Shown here one piece after another: positions 32,436 to 42,124 of a DNA stretch of 64,000 bases. The DNA comes from Dromiciops gliroides (lineage: Eukaryota; Chordata; Mammalia; Microbiotheria; Microbiotheriidae). The first letter of the stretch is position 1. The number at the start of each line of letters is the position of its first letter. The stretch is from the NCBI RefSeq assembly GCF_019393635.1, contig NC_057866.1:123689897-123753896 (forward strand). Direction: 5' to 3'. The notes under the pieces were generated by a model that was not told the origin of the DNA, made no database searches, and saw nothing but the letters and a program-made list of their open reading frames with translations. The position numbers were made by a program, and so were the translations under genes.

Positions 32436-34568
32436 CTATTACATGCACTCAGACTCATATCTAGTCTGCTGTCACATTGTAGTACAAATTGGTGAAAACC
32501 TTCAGGAACAGGGCAAGGGCCTCTATGGAATTATTTAATATGCCAAGTAAGCCATAAGCCAGGGCAAAATTAGTCAAGGCAACCTTGGAACTTACTATTG
32601 TTTAACCATTGTTACTTGTAAGTGGTTGCTTACCTGTTCTGAGGTCAAATATATTTAAATCATAAGTGTGTCCAAGCAGGGAGCCAGAACTGGGAAAAAA
32701 CACACACACACACACACACAACACACACACACGGAGACACCATGGTGGTACAGGGAAGGGAGTGCCCAACTTGGTTTTAGAAGACCCAGGAGCCAAGTTC
32801 TCTACCCCTTAATTAGCTGTGTCACCATAGGCCAGCCATAGTCTTGTTAAGCCTCATGTTCCTCATTTGTAAATACGTGGTGGGTTGTATTAAATGATCT
32901 CTAAGGTCTCTGCTAACTCTAGTATTCTTTGATGGAGTTCCAGCAGGGAAAGAGACTTAAGGAAATGCTTGTCCATATATAGAAACTGAGTTGGAGAAGA
33001 GGTCAACCCTCTAAAAACAATGAGTTTCCTGTCATAAAAACAGACCCTATAAATATCATGCTGTATTCTTGTGTTAAATATTGGGCAGACTACTTTGTTT
33101 TCAGTTGTCGTCTATGGACTCTTTCAATTAAAAAAACAAGACAAAACTCCAACAACCCCTAAGTCCATTAATAAGATGGGTTTATTTTCTTATTTTTGTG
33201 TAATTTTTGTTAAGTGCAGTGCTTTGAAATCCCTCTCAAGTCAGAGACAATAACCGTTTTTTTCTTTTCCTTTTCCCTTGAATAGGTAACCTTATACCAG
33301 ACAAGTCCAAATTGAGGGAGAAACACTGGCAATTTCAGGTTCAAGATACACCAGGAGTCCAGGTGAGATTTTTAGATATAATTTCACAGCCATTATCCAT
33401 TTGATTACACTTTCCATCAAAGTGGCAATTGTCCTCACTCTAGCTAGTGCTGAGAAGAGAGGCTGTAAACTACTGGAGCATGGAGAGGATCTCTTTAGCA
33501 GTGGATCAGTCCCAGCCTGAGGAATTCTGGGATGCAGAATCCCCTCTCCTTTGACCTGTTACTGGGAAGGAGAAGTCTAGTGTCTGAAATGGGGGAAAGA
33601 GCTGAAAACTTGAGCATTAAATCCCCAAATGTACCATTGCATTTACCAAGACTTAGTCAGTTTTATATTGTGGAAAGTTACTCTGTGGACAAAAGAGCCA
33701 TACTAGTGGTATAGTGGTTTTTTTCCCCTCCTCTCCCTTGAACTGGGCAGTTATCCAGATTTAAATGCTTCCAGCTCATATCTTCACTTCCCCAGACTTA
33801 CTGTCTAGCCAGCTAATTTCCCATTTTGTGGAACTACAAAGTCTCTCTGCCTGTAGTACTATGCAGGTCAATTTTCCACTTGAGTGTAGTGAGCTGCAGG
33901 GTTATTTATTCCAACTTCATGCAGCTGGATCAACATATTCTCAAGGAAGCCAAAATGTGCGGGAATATAATGTGTATTTATGGCCCTCAATGGTGGGAGC
34001 CCAAAGGACTCTCCTGACTTGGGCTTTTAAGTTTGCCAGACTGTTTTTTTTTCCTATCCCCAAGAATTTGCGTTCATGATCCTTCTCTTTTTTTAGATCC
34101 ACGAACAAGGCTTGAGCTGCAACGAACAACTGAATAGGTGCATTCGCTGGGCTGATGCTGTGGTGATTGTCTTCTCCATCATTGACTACAAGAGCTATGA
34201 GCTGATCAGCCAGCTGCACCAGCACGTCCAGCAGTTGCACCCTGGCGCCCGGCTGCCCGTCGTCATTGTAGCGAACAAGGCTGACCTGCTCCATATCAAG
34301 CAGGTGGAGCCCCAGCACGGACTGCAGCTAGCCAACATGCTGGGCTGCACATTTTATGAAGTGTCTGTCAGTGAGAATTACAATGATGTCTACAGCGCCT
34401 TTCACATCCTGTGCAAAGAAGTGAGTCACAAACAGCAGGTGTCCAGCACACCAGAAAAGAGGAGAACCTCTCTCATTCCTAGGCCAAAGTCTCCCAATAT
34501 GCAGGACCTGAAGAGAAGGTTCAAGCAAGCCCCTGTCTGCCAAAGTGAGGACTGTCACTTCAGTCTGA
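30995..34568 (+). CDS. RASL11B: RASL11B, small Ras-like GTPase (4 coding exons)
   Basis: Ras-like family member 11B, a small GTP-binding protein of the RERG/RASL11-12 branch; the family lacks the C-terminal CAAX lipidation box, so it is probably cytosolic/nuclear rather than membrane-anchored. Exons are 30995-31163, 31756-31812, 33286-33362 and 34097 onward, all with GT/AG borders and consistent phases. Visible motifs: start MRLIQNM as in human; P-loop GASGVGKT (residues 49-56); [17 protein letters not shown] switch I region; DTPG (G3); NKAD (G4); the [20 protein letters not shown] tail shared with the human protein. Allowing for the indels below, length is about 257 residues against 248 in human; the surplus lies in an Ala-rich N-terminal stretch. 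Anomalies: Glu48 before the P-loop where Val is expected; a -1/+1 pair in exon 3 that changes about 14 residues; and a +1 in exon 4 (34530-34533) after which the conserved ending [11 protein letters not shown]-stop (34566-34568) is found one frame over. Read literally, the frame instead runs to 34684 (about 295 residues). Introns and flanking synteny argue against a retrocopy. Confidence 0.95.
31164..31755 (+). other. RASL11B: RASL11B intron 1
   Basis: 592 bp, GC-rich at its start as part of the CpG island. No repeats recognised. Confidence 0.9.
31756..31812 (+). CDS. RASL11B: RASL11B coding exon 2
   Basis: 57 nt between acccacag and gtgagc, reading [19 protein letters not shown] plus split Gly. 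It is identical in sequence to the human protein as I recall it and covers alpha-1 and switch I. Confidence 0.96.
31813..33285 (+). other. RASL11B: RASL11B intron 2 with small repeats
   Basis: 1,473 bp. It holds a G-rich run (32,304-32,334), a (CA)n(TA)n tract (32,397-32,435), a (CA)n tract (32,700-32,732) and an old sense MIR (about 32,765-32,930, with aattagctgtgtcaccatagg and the 'ttaaatgatctctaaggtctc' end). No SINE of the young family lies inside the gene. Confidence 0.85.
33286..33362 (+). CDS. RASL11B: RASL11B coding exon 3 with compensating indels
   Basis: 77 nt between gaatag and gtgaga. The literal frame gives NL then [14 protein letters not shown] and then QVQDTPGVQ. One frame over, 33293-33331 spells [13 protein letters not shown], which is the human sequence. 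So relative to the family one base is missing near 33291-33293 and one is extra near 33332-33335; net length is unchanged, which keeps DTPG in frame. Confidence 0.92.
33363..34096 (+). other. RASL11B: RASL11B intron 3
   Basis: 734 bp, repeat-free as far as I can see, with a normal T-rich acceptor. Confidence 0.88.
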
Positions 34569-34684
34569 GAGCAAAACTCTGGAGAGAGATTGTGGCTTCC
34601 AAGGAAGTAGTGCTGAAGTTCCATTCCGGAACACTGAATTCTGGTACTACAGGGTCTGAGGAAGGGCGAAGCGGAGTGGCCTGA
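34097..34684 (+). CDS. RASL11B: RASL11B coding exon 4 (literal frame to 34684)
   Basis: After acceptor ttttttag the frame reads [20 protein letters not shown] through VANKADLL (G4), [19 protein letters not shown] (G5 region) and the Ser/Arg-rich tail to RRFKQA. An extra c in the run 34530-34533 then diverts the frame to a 50-residue ending without family likeness, closing at 34682-34684. The family's own ending is present one frame over and stops at 34566-34568. Confidence 0.94.
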   Translation: MHEQGLSCNEQLNRCIRWADAVVIVFSIIDYKSYELISQLHQHVQQLHPGARLPVVIVANKADLLHIKQVEPQHGLQLANMLGCTFYEVSVSENYNDVYSAFHILCKEVSHKQQVSSTPEKRRTSLIPRPKSPNMQDLKRRFKQAPVCQSEDCHFSLRAKLWREIVASKEVVLKFHSGTLNSGTTGSEEGRSGVA

Positions 34685-35690
34685 GGGAGGGCTCCTCTGA
34701 ACTGCTGCTGAAAGGGAAGAGCCGCTGCCTTCTTAGCAGAAAGAACCGATGAGCCTTGAAAAAAGTTCACGAAGAGCCTTCTCGCATGTGGTCAGCAGGA
34801 TCAATGCGATTCAGAAGGCTTGGACCTTCCTGAAATCGGTGAAACAATATGTGTGCGTCTTCCCCGTGTGGGGGTGTGCGTGCTGTGGTGGTCTTGTCTA
34901 CACAAACCGCCTGTAATGAAGCTAGCCACGATTGTAGTTTCTTTCACAGAAGTGCACGAAGCACTGTGATCGTACAATGGCGACTAGAAGACAAGTCAAT
35001 TCAAGGCGATTCATATGCTTTCCCCTCAACTCCCTCCTCTCCCAAAGAATGACTTATGCAATAGCAATTGGTAAGTTTCCACAATGCGTAAGCCACAAAA
35101 ATTACTTTGCAAAACACCGTTCATATCGTAGAGGACCTGGCAACCAAATTCTATCATGAACATGGAGCAAAATTGCTTCCTACGAATAAATGCCACTGCT
35201 CATGTTTCCTGGGCCTAATTTTTTGTAAGACAAACCACATTTTACATTTGTTAAGTTTATGCAATGTAAAAAACATGCGGTTACTTGTATGCTTGCTGCA
35301 AATATGCAGGCCATGACTTCATGGGGTCCAAATGATGCCACGTGGTTGGTTTGCAGCTTCGTGCGACAACTTAGTAATTGTTAGGAACTGTCCAATTGTT
35401 TCCTTTTGTTTTGGCATCAGGTGCAGAAAAAAAATGTGGATGATCACGTTAATTGATTTTGATGTGATTTGTCTAATGGGCTCTGGCAATGAAGCTTGGG
35501 CTGCTTTAGAGGCTTGGCTGAGCCATGGACTGGTGGCTAAATGCTCTATCACCATCTTGCAGTGAGCGATGGGTGGGGGAGGTTTACAGCCCCCAGACCT
35601 ATACGGATGCACTTTAAAAGCCACTTGTGCTTTTTGCTTCAAACTGTAATTAATTTATTTTATGTACAATAAAAAAGTTATCTAGACGAA
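34569..35690 (+). other. RASL11B: RASL11B 3' UTR
   Basis: From the family-conserved stop to the poly(A) region. It is free of interspersed repeats, in contrast to both flanks, which suggests constraint. The end coordinate is estimated from the poly(A) signal. Confidence 0.8.
35668..35673 (+). terminator. RASL11B: RASL11B poly(A) signal
   Basis: AATAAA in tgtacaataaaaaagtt, about 1.1 kb after the stop, with a T/G-containing stretch 25-60 bp further on. It is the first clear signal downstream. Confidence 0.85.
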
Positions 35691-35869
35691 CAGACTCTTG
35701 CCTTCAGTATTCTTGATTTTTCACATGACTCTTCGCATTACAGATACATCATTCAGCAAGAATACCTGACAATTTGCTTGCCAGGTCACATGCTAGACTA
35801 AGAACCGTCCTATCATTTTTCCTTTCAGTTCTCCATGAAAACTTCAAGCAGATGACAAATGTCTGCTCA

Positions 35870-36014
35870 CCTTTTTTTTTTTTGAGGCAATTGGGGTTAA
35901 GTGACTTGCCTAGGGTCACACAGCTAGTAAGTGTTAAGTGTCTGAGGCCAGATTTGAACTCAGTACTCCTGACTCCAGGGCCGTGCTCTATCCACTGTGC
36001 CACCTAGCTGCCCC
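35870..36014 (-). repeat. WSINE1-type SINE
   Basis: Antisense copy, 'gcaattggggttaagtg' subtype, starting 180 bp beyond the RASL11B poly(A) site. Confidence 0.92.
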
Positions 36015-36329
36015 TGGCTCCACCTTTTAAGGTACTAAGATGCAACATACAACCCCCACCATAAGGTAGTAAGACCCTTTCTTAAGTCTGTAATTGACAG
36101 ACTACATACCTAATCTCTGAGTAGACCAGATTTTGCTCCTTGTAATCTTTGGCCTATTTTGGCCAGTTACTTCTGGAGGATTTTCCATTCACACTATCAC
36201 TAGGTTGAATGTAGAAAATATTCCAGGTCACTGTCTGTGTCCATCTCAGAGGGGGAAATGGGGTCTGGTTCGGCTTGAGGCCTGCCCTTGGATAATTCAA
36301 TACTTTAGCAAACACAAGTGGGCCAGAAG

Positions 36330-36560
36330 AGAGGCAGTGGCATAGGGGAAAGTGGGCCACTACTTGGAATTAGAAAGACCCGGGGTTCAAATCTACCTTT
36401 GACACAAACTAGCACTGTATCCACATCTATAATGGAACTAAATGAGATGGGGGGGGGCAGGCAACTTGCCTAGTGGATAGAGGGCTGGAGTCAGGAAGTC
36501 CTGGGCTCATTTACTTCCTCTGATACAAGTTGGCAGCTTTACACCCTCCAGCTGTGTAAT
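36330..36560 (+). repeat. MIR-like and degraded SINE remnants
   Basis: gcagtggcataggggaaagtg ... cggggttcaaatctacc looks like MIR; 36,450-36,560 (cttgcctagtggatagaggg ... ccagctgtgtaat) looks like a badly decayed relative of the main SINE. Confidence 0.5.
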
Positions 36561-37744
36561 ACAAAGAAAGTCTAATACTAAGTTACAAATGAATTGCCTA
36601 TCTGCATCGATGGAGTGACTTTCAACACTCTGTTCCCTATAACCAAAGAAATGCCAGGTGTTGAATTCCTCCCAACTAAGGAAAAAAAAGTAAGCCATCT
36701 CCATTATAGTTTGAACAAGTAGGTCGGGTAATACTGTAGATTCCTATGACAACGGCTGCCCACCACCTTGTGACATGACAGGGATGCCATAGGCATTTCT
36801 TGGTGTCTTTGGAAGGGTCTCTCTTTCAAGGTCTACCCGTGGGCTTAAGTATCTGCATCAGAATAGCATCCCATTTCCAAACACTAACAGGTATCATTAG
36901 CTAGCTATTTCAGACATTCATCTTTTCATCTTATCCATTCTATTTTGTGGGATTAATGATGCTTTAGCAGTGAGAGTTCAATAATCTTCATATGCTTAAC
37001 TGCATAGTCTCCCTAACTAAACTATTGTAATTATGCAGGGAAAAAAGCTTTTAAGTGCCATTTTTAGTTTTTTATCTTGCAAAGTGCTGAACAATGCTAG
37101 GCTACAATTTGCTGGTGTTCCATTACCTCTCTTCTCTCTTCCCACTCACTCCTAAGTCTGATAAGGGCTGTATTCTTTGATCTCTTCAATTTTGAGAGTC
37201 ATCTAAGGAGCAAAGAAAGGAAGGAGATGGATCAAGAGACAGTTTTCAGACTTCTCATCATTTCTCATTATTCTGCTTCTATATCTGCCTTAAGGTTTGA
37301 GCGCATGGTCCATGGGAACCATTGTACCATATGGGGATATACTCTTATGTATCAATAATCCTATATAATATTGTGGTTGTATACCCCATTTCTTCCTCCA
37401 CTTCACTTTCCAATTCCCCTTTCCTTCTACCACATTTTTTATTAGGGACCTGGGAAATCATGTTAGGAATGCCGCCATTTTGGAGATGGCATTTAGGCAC
37501 TGTGGATATCAGAAAGTGCCTGTAGTAAGACTTAGGAGGGTACTGAATCAAGTCTTAGTTTTGACACTAAGTTTGTGACTATGGGGCAAGTAACTGAAAC
37601 TGTCTAAGCCTCAGTTCTTCATCTAGTGCCCATTCTAACTCCCTGTCCTGACCTCTTTTTCATCCCACCTATTTGAAATCATTACTGTCTATTACTTTGG
37701 GAATGTTTGTTATTAGCATGTTTTTCTCTGGTACTTTTGCTTGT
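36561..37744. other. Intergenic DNA, no gene seen
   Basis: No exon is recognisable. A short MIR-like piece lies at about 37,545-37,640 (tatggggcaagtaactgaaac). Confidence 0.5.
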
Positions 37745-38150
37745 GTATCTTTTTTGTTGTTATTCAGTCAAACTCAGTCATATCTGACTCTTTGTGACCC
37801 AACCTGGGTTTTTTTCTTTTTTGGCAGAGATACTGGAGTGGTTTGCCATTTCTTTCTCCAGCTCAGTTTTTTGTCAGATTTTTTTTTTCAGCTAGTAAGT
37901 GTAAAGTGTCTGAGGCCGAATTTGAACTCAGGTACTCCCTGAATCCAGGGCCAGTGCTTTTTATCCACTGCGCCACCTAGCCGCCCCTCTCCAGCTCATT
38001 TTACAGATGAGGAAACTGAAGCGAACAGGTTCAGTGACTTGCCCAGGGTATAAGCTTAGTGTCCGTAGGCCAGATTTTGATCTTAGGAAGATGAATTTCC
38101 TGACTCCAAGTCTGACACTCTATCCACTGCATCACCTATTAGGTGTTGTC
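37745..38150 (-). repeat. MAR1-type CORE-SINE split by a younger SINE
   Basis: Antisense MAR1: tattcagtcaaactcagtc, 'tactggagtggtttgccattt', [insert], 'cattttacagatgaggaaactg', then core and head to ctatccactgcatcacct. Confidence 0.88.
37866..37987 (-). repeat. WSINE1-type SINE nested in MAR1
   Basis: Antisense and internally deleted on the tail side. It is flanked by the perfect 11-bp TSD tctccagctca at 37855-37865 and 37988-37998. Confidence 0.92.
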
Positions 38151-39189
38151 CTGGTCTATCTTTAGTTCCTTTTATCTTTTTTTCCATCCTTGAATATCTT
38201 TCTGATTTGAGTTTCTGTTATACACCTGCCTGCCACTGAGACACTACAGCTCCCTTCTTCTTCCTTCCTCATATTTAAAAATTGGTTTTGGTTCCAGCTC
38301 TGACACCCTAGCCAAAGGCCCAGCTTCAGAAATCTCCTGGGACAATAAACTCCACTGGACTCCATGGCTAGCTTTCTTCATGCATCTTCTTAAACTGAAT
38401 CTGCCATTATGTTGCTGCCTGTTTTTAGCCTCTTGCTGGTCCTGCGTCTGGCCTCAGTAGTGGTTGTAACATCTGCTCTTTTCATTAGAAGGCAAGCTCA
38501 CTTCCAATTCCAGGTCACTATAAAGATGTGGAAGGAGAGGCGGCAAATCTCCCCTTCTGAGGAGTTGTACCAGACAGCTTGCCTCACAACCGGATATGTG
38601 TCTGTCTTGTGTCTGGGTTTTGAATTTTCTACCTTCTTCAAATCAAAAACACTCATCACACAATGAAATGTGTACAGTGCCCTGCCCTGGCCCAGATGGC
38701 TGGTGTGCCCCTGCCTTCTGGAATTCTTATCCAAAGCATTTATGAAGCACTGCTAAGTGTGGGAGATGTCTCTGACAGAAATGGCCCCTAACCATGGGGT
38801 GTTTAGGATCTGTGGATGTGCTTATACCCTAGACCAACTGTTTGGGTCAGAAAAAAAAATCTCTTTTTCTTACATGGAAGAGGAAAAGCACAATGTTTTT
38901 CCAGGACAAGTAATTGGGTTTGTGGTAAATCCATCTCAAAAATGAAAACCACTGATTTAGTGGTCCTGTCTCTCCAAATTCTGGGGTGCTTAGGAGAGCA
39001 GCCTAGCAAGCTCAATCTTCAGGAAACTCAAAAGAGGTCCTAGGGGAGTGACCTGGGAGGGTGTGACCAGTAAGGATAACAGATGGTTTACTGTGACCAA
39101 CCCAAGCAAGCAGATATTTTCTTCACTCTCAAACAAGGGGAGCCGATGGCAGACATTTTATTTCTGGTTTTCCACCACAGATGTTCCAT
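38151..39189. other. Intergenic DNA, no gene seen
   Basis: Short open frames on both strands (for example 38,409-38,666) have no recognisable homology. 38,180-38,520 is pyrimidine-rich and may be old L2, but I cannot place it. Confidence 0.45.
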
Positions 39190-39585
39190 TTTATCTTCAA
39201 CATAATATTTATTTTGTAATAAGTGCAAAGTTCTATGCTGGGTCCAGGGAACACAAATATAAAAAATAGGCTATCTTTGTTCACAGGGAGCTCACTTTCT
39301 CACAGGGGAATATAACATGCACACAGAGAATAACACAAGATAGAATGTGATGGGGAGCTGAGGAACAATCCAATTGATCCAGGAGGATCTCGGTAAGGGA
39401 GAGGGACCACATCTGGCTTGGAAGGCTAGGTGTGTGATGCGGAGTAACGATGACATGAGGCTAGAGAGGCAGGATGAAGTTGGTTATGGATGGTCCTCAT
39501 ATGCTTGGGGATGGAAACCGATTTTTTCTTATAGGTCTCAGGGAGCCACTGGAAGGTTTTTAGGCAGGGGAAATAACATGAGAAT
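39190..39585 (-). repeat. L2 LINE 3' region
   Basis: Antisense: aatatttattttgtaataag, 'tgttcacagggagctcac', 'gtctcagggagccactggaagg', 'gggaaataacatgag'. Confidence 0.65.
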
Positions 39586-39589
39586 CAGA

Positions 39590-40225
39590 GACTTAAAGAG
39601 TTGTAAGGGACTTCTGAGTCGTTTAGTGCCAGTGCTAAATAAGATCCCTTCACCGGGTGGTCAGATGGTCACAGTTTTGATAAATCCCAGGGTGGGAGCC
39701 CACTGGACCCCTAAGCAGCCCAATCCACTCCTGGGTAGCTCGAAACATTAGAACATTTTTCTTTACATAAAATTAAAATATACCTCTCACATATACCCTC
39801 TACTTTTTCTCATTCTTCCCCTCTGTGGCCAAGCAGAACAATATTAAGCCCCTCTCCATTTTAAAGTCCTTCAAATACTTGAAGAGAGCTATCACAACCT
39901 CTGAGTCTTCTTTTCTTCAGGCGAAGTATTCCGAGTCCTTCAATTGATCCTCATATGGCATGAAGATCCCTCTTCTGGATACTCACCAATGTTCTTCCTA
40001 AAATGTGGCGGCCAGAATGGAATCTGATACTATACATGGCATCTGACCAGGGCAGAGGAGAGTGACACTCTCACTTCCCTAGGTCTGAACACTACGACTT
40101 TCCTAAATGCAGTCTGAGACTTCACTAGCTTTTTTGGCTTGCTCTATTATCACATTGGTGATTTCTATTTTAAGCTTGTAATTCCCCAAAACACTCAGAT
40201 CTTTTTCAGATAGACTGCTGCCTGG
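39590..40225 (-). repeat. L3/CR1 LINE 3' region
   Basis: Antisense CR1-type text in order: cttgaagagagctatcacaac, 'gagtcttcttttcttcagg', 'tgttcttcctaaaatgtggcggcc', 'tctgaccagggcagaggagag', 'cactagcttttttggcttgc', 'cactcagatctttttcag'. This order is shared by amniote CR1 3' ends, so the copy is very old yet still readable. Confidence 0.75.
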
Positions 40226-40369
40226 CCATGCCCTCCTCTTCTCATACATGTGAATGTTTTTAACCTAAGTGTAAGACATAGTCAGATATATTTTAGAAAT
40301 ATCAATTTGATAGGGGAGTGGATGCTGTGATTAAGGATGGATCTCTGTTCTACATAAACGAATATATTT

Positions 40370-40445
40370 ATATATTTTTATAAATAAATATATGTATGTG
40401 CATGCATGCATGCATGTATGTATGTACACACATACATACATTTGG
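40370..40445. repeat. Compound TA / ATGC / ATGT simple repeat
   Basis: atatatttatatat, then gcatgcatgcatgcatg and tgtatgtatgt units and acatacata. Confidence 0.9.
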
Positions 40446-40742
40446 TAACCAAAAGGGGAGAAAGCATTTGTTACACTAGATTATTTAACAGATAATTTTC
40501 TATAACCAGATTAATAAAATATTTGATGCAGAGAGAAAATTAGATGGAATATTTTGGGGGGTAAATAGCTCATGAGTTCTTCTCGTCATTAGAAATACTG
40601 CTTTATTCTGTGATCTGGTGTGATCAGGCTACAAAGGGCTTCAGAACACTCAGCTGTTTGCAGAGAAGTGTGTTGCTACCAAGCATTTGAGAAGACTAAA
40701 GTTCAAGGTTATCAAATTTTTACCTGGCAATCTTTGTTTATA

Positions 40743-40744
<2 letters not shown>

Positions 40745-40776
<32 letters not shown>
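40745..40776. repeat. (GT)n microsatellite
   Basis: Uninterrupted gt run of 16 units. Confidence 0.97.
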
Positions 40777-40778
<2 letters not shown>

Positions 40779-41165
40779 TTAAGAGCTCTGTGTGCACAGA
40801 GGAAGAAGACTGAATCTGGATTGCCATCAATCTGTCGATCAGCTTTAGCCAGCAGTCAATCCGGGAATGTCCACTGGAGACAGGACTGAAGAAAATATAG
40901 CCAAAGCAAACCATGCTGGCTCTCTTCATGTGACTGAAACCTCCATCATTAGTAGGTGTGGGGCTTTTTATACACAGACGAAGAGACAGATCCCACTGGG
41001 ATTACAACTGTACATTTGGGGAATCTCCATTACCAGCACTCTTTCCACTATAGGTCACACATGAATCACTTCTGCATCACAGACGGCTGGGGCAGAGATC
41101 CCTCTATCAGGGCCCCCATGCCAGATTGAGGGGGTTTCATGGCCTTAACAAAAAGCAATCATACA

Positions 41166-41306
41166 GGGGCAGCTAGGTGGTGCAGTGGATAGAGCACCGG
41201 CCCTGGATTCAGGAGGTCCTGAGTTCAAATCTGGCCTCAGACTCTTGACATTTACTAGCTGTGTGACCCTGGGCAAGTCACTTAACCCCAATTGCCTCAA
41301 AAAAAA
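41166..41306 (+). repeat. WSINE1-type SINE with perfect 15-bp TSD
   Basis: Sense copy, nearly identical to the 5,119 copy. The TSD aaaagcaatcataca is at 41151-41165 and 41307-41321. Confidence 0.94.
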
Positions 41307-41624
41307 AAAAGCAATCATACAACTCAAGGGAATCCATTTCCACTTAGCCAAAGGAAGTCAAAACTCCTCAAGAGAAGTCCAGGCTTATATGGAGAACATG
41401 ACACTATCCATAAATGCCGAAAGAAAAGGGTCGAGGGGGAGGAGGACCCAACTAGGAGGAGAACCAACAGGTAAAACCAGAATCTTTAATACTTACTGGT
41501 CTCTGCCTCTGCAGATGAGAGGATTGTTTGCTTCTGTCTAGCCTCAGAGCAGTAAGATTCCTTTGGATCCTCCAATTTATCTTGCTTATATTCAAATCTT
41601 GTTTATCCATAGATGTTTGAATAG

Positions 41625-41725
41625 TCTCTCCCATTAGACTCCTTGAAGGGAGGGACTATCTTTTGTACCTCCAGTGCTTAAAAAAAATGCCTTCCATAGA
41701 GTAGGTACTTAAAATGCTATAATTC
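41625..41725 (+). repeat. L2 LINE 3' end
   Basis: tctcccattagactccttgaagggagggact ... tagagtaggtacttaaaatg. Confidence 0.65.
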
Positions 41726-41892
41726 TAAGATTTCCCTGATATGGGACTGAGTTGTATAGGTGATTACAACCCATACAATCCTGAAGGTGCAAACACTCTA
41801 ATTTATATCTACCTGGTGCTTAGTCCTTCCTTGAAACTCCCATCTGCTGCCAGGGCTTCTACAACTAATCAATCAGCAAGTCTTTATCAAGT

Positions 41893-42113
41893 GACAGCTA
41901 AGTGCCACAGTGGAGAGAGTCCTGGGAGAGTTAAAATCTGGCTTCAGACACTTACTAGCCATGTGACTCTGGGCAAGTCACTTAACCCATTCGCCTCAGT
42001 TTTCTCATCTGAAAAAGGAGCTGGAGAAGGAAATAGCAAACCACTCTAGTATCTTTGCCAAGAATACCTCAAATGGGGTCATGGACTGAAAATAAATAAA
42101 TAAATGACTCAAC
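41893..42113 (+). repeat. MAR1-type CORE-SINE
   Basis: Sense: gacagctaagtgccacagtgg, core, then 'gctggagaaggaaatagcaaacc', 'gccaagaatacctcaaatgggg' and an AAAT tail. Confidence 0.88.
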
Positions 42114-42124
42114 CACACGTATTT

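Noticed and set aside
30995-34684. RASL11B as a processed pseudogene because of its frame discrepancies
   Set aside because: Introns with proper splice sites, a CpG-island promoter, a poly(A) signal and convergent SCFD2 show it is the native locus; the unused frame matches the known protein.
40745-40776. Microsatellites considered as CRISPR-like or satellite arrays
   Set aside because: Short dinucleotide runs without spacers; ordinary mammalian microsatellites.
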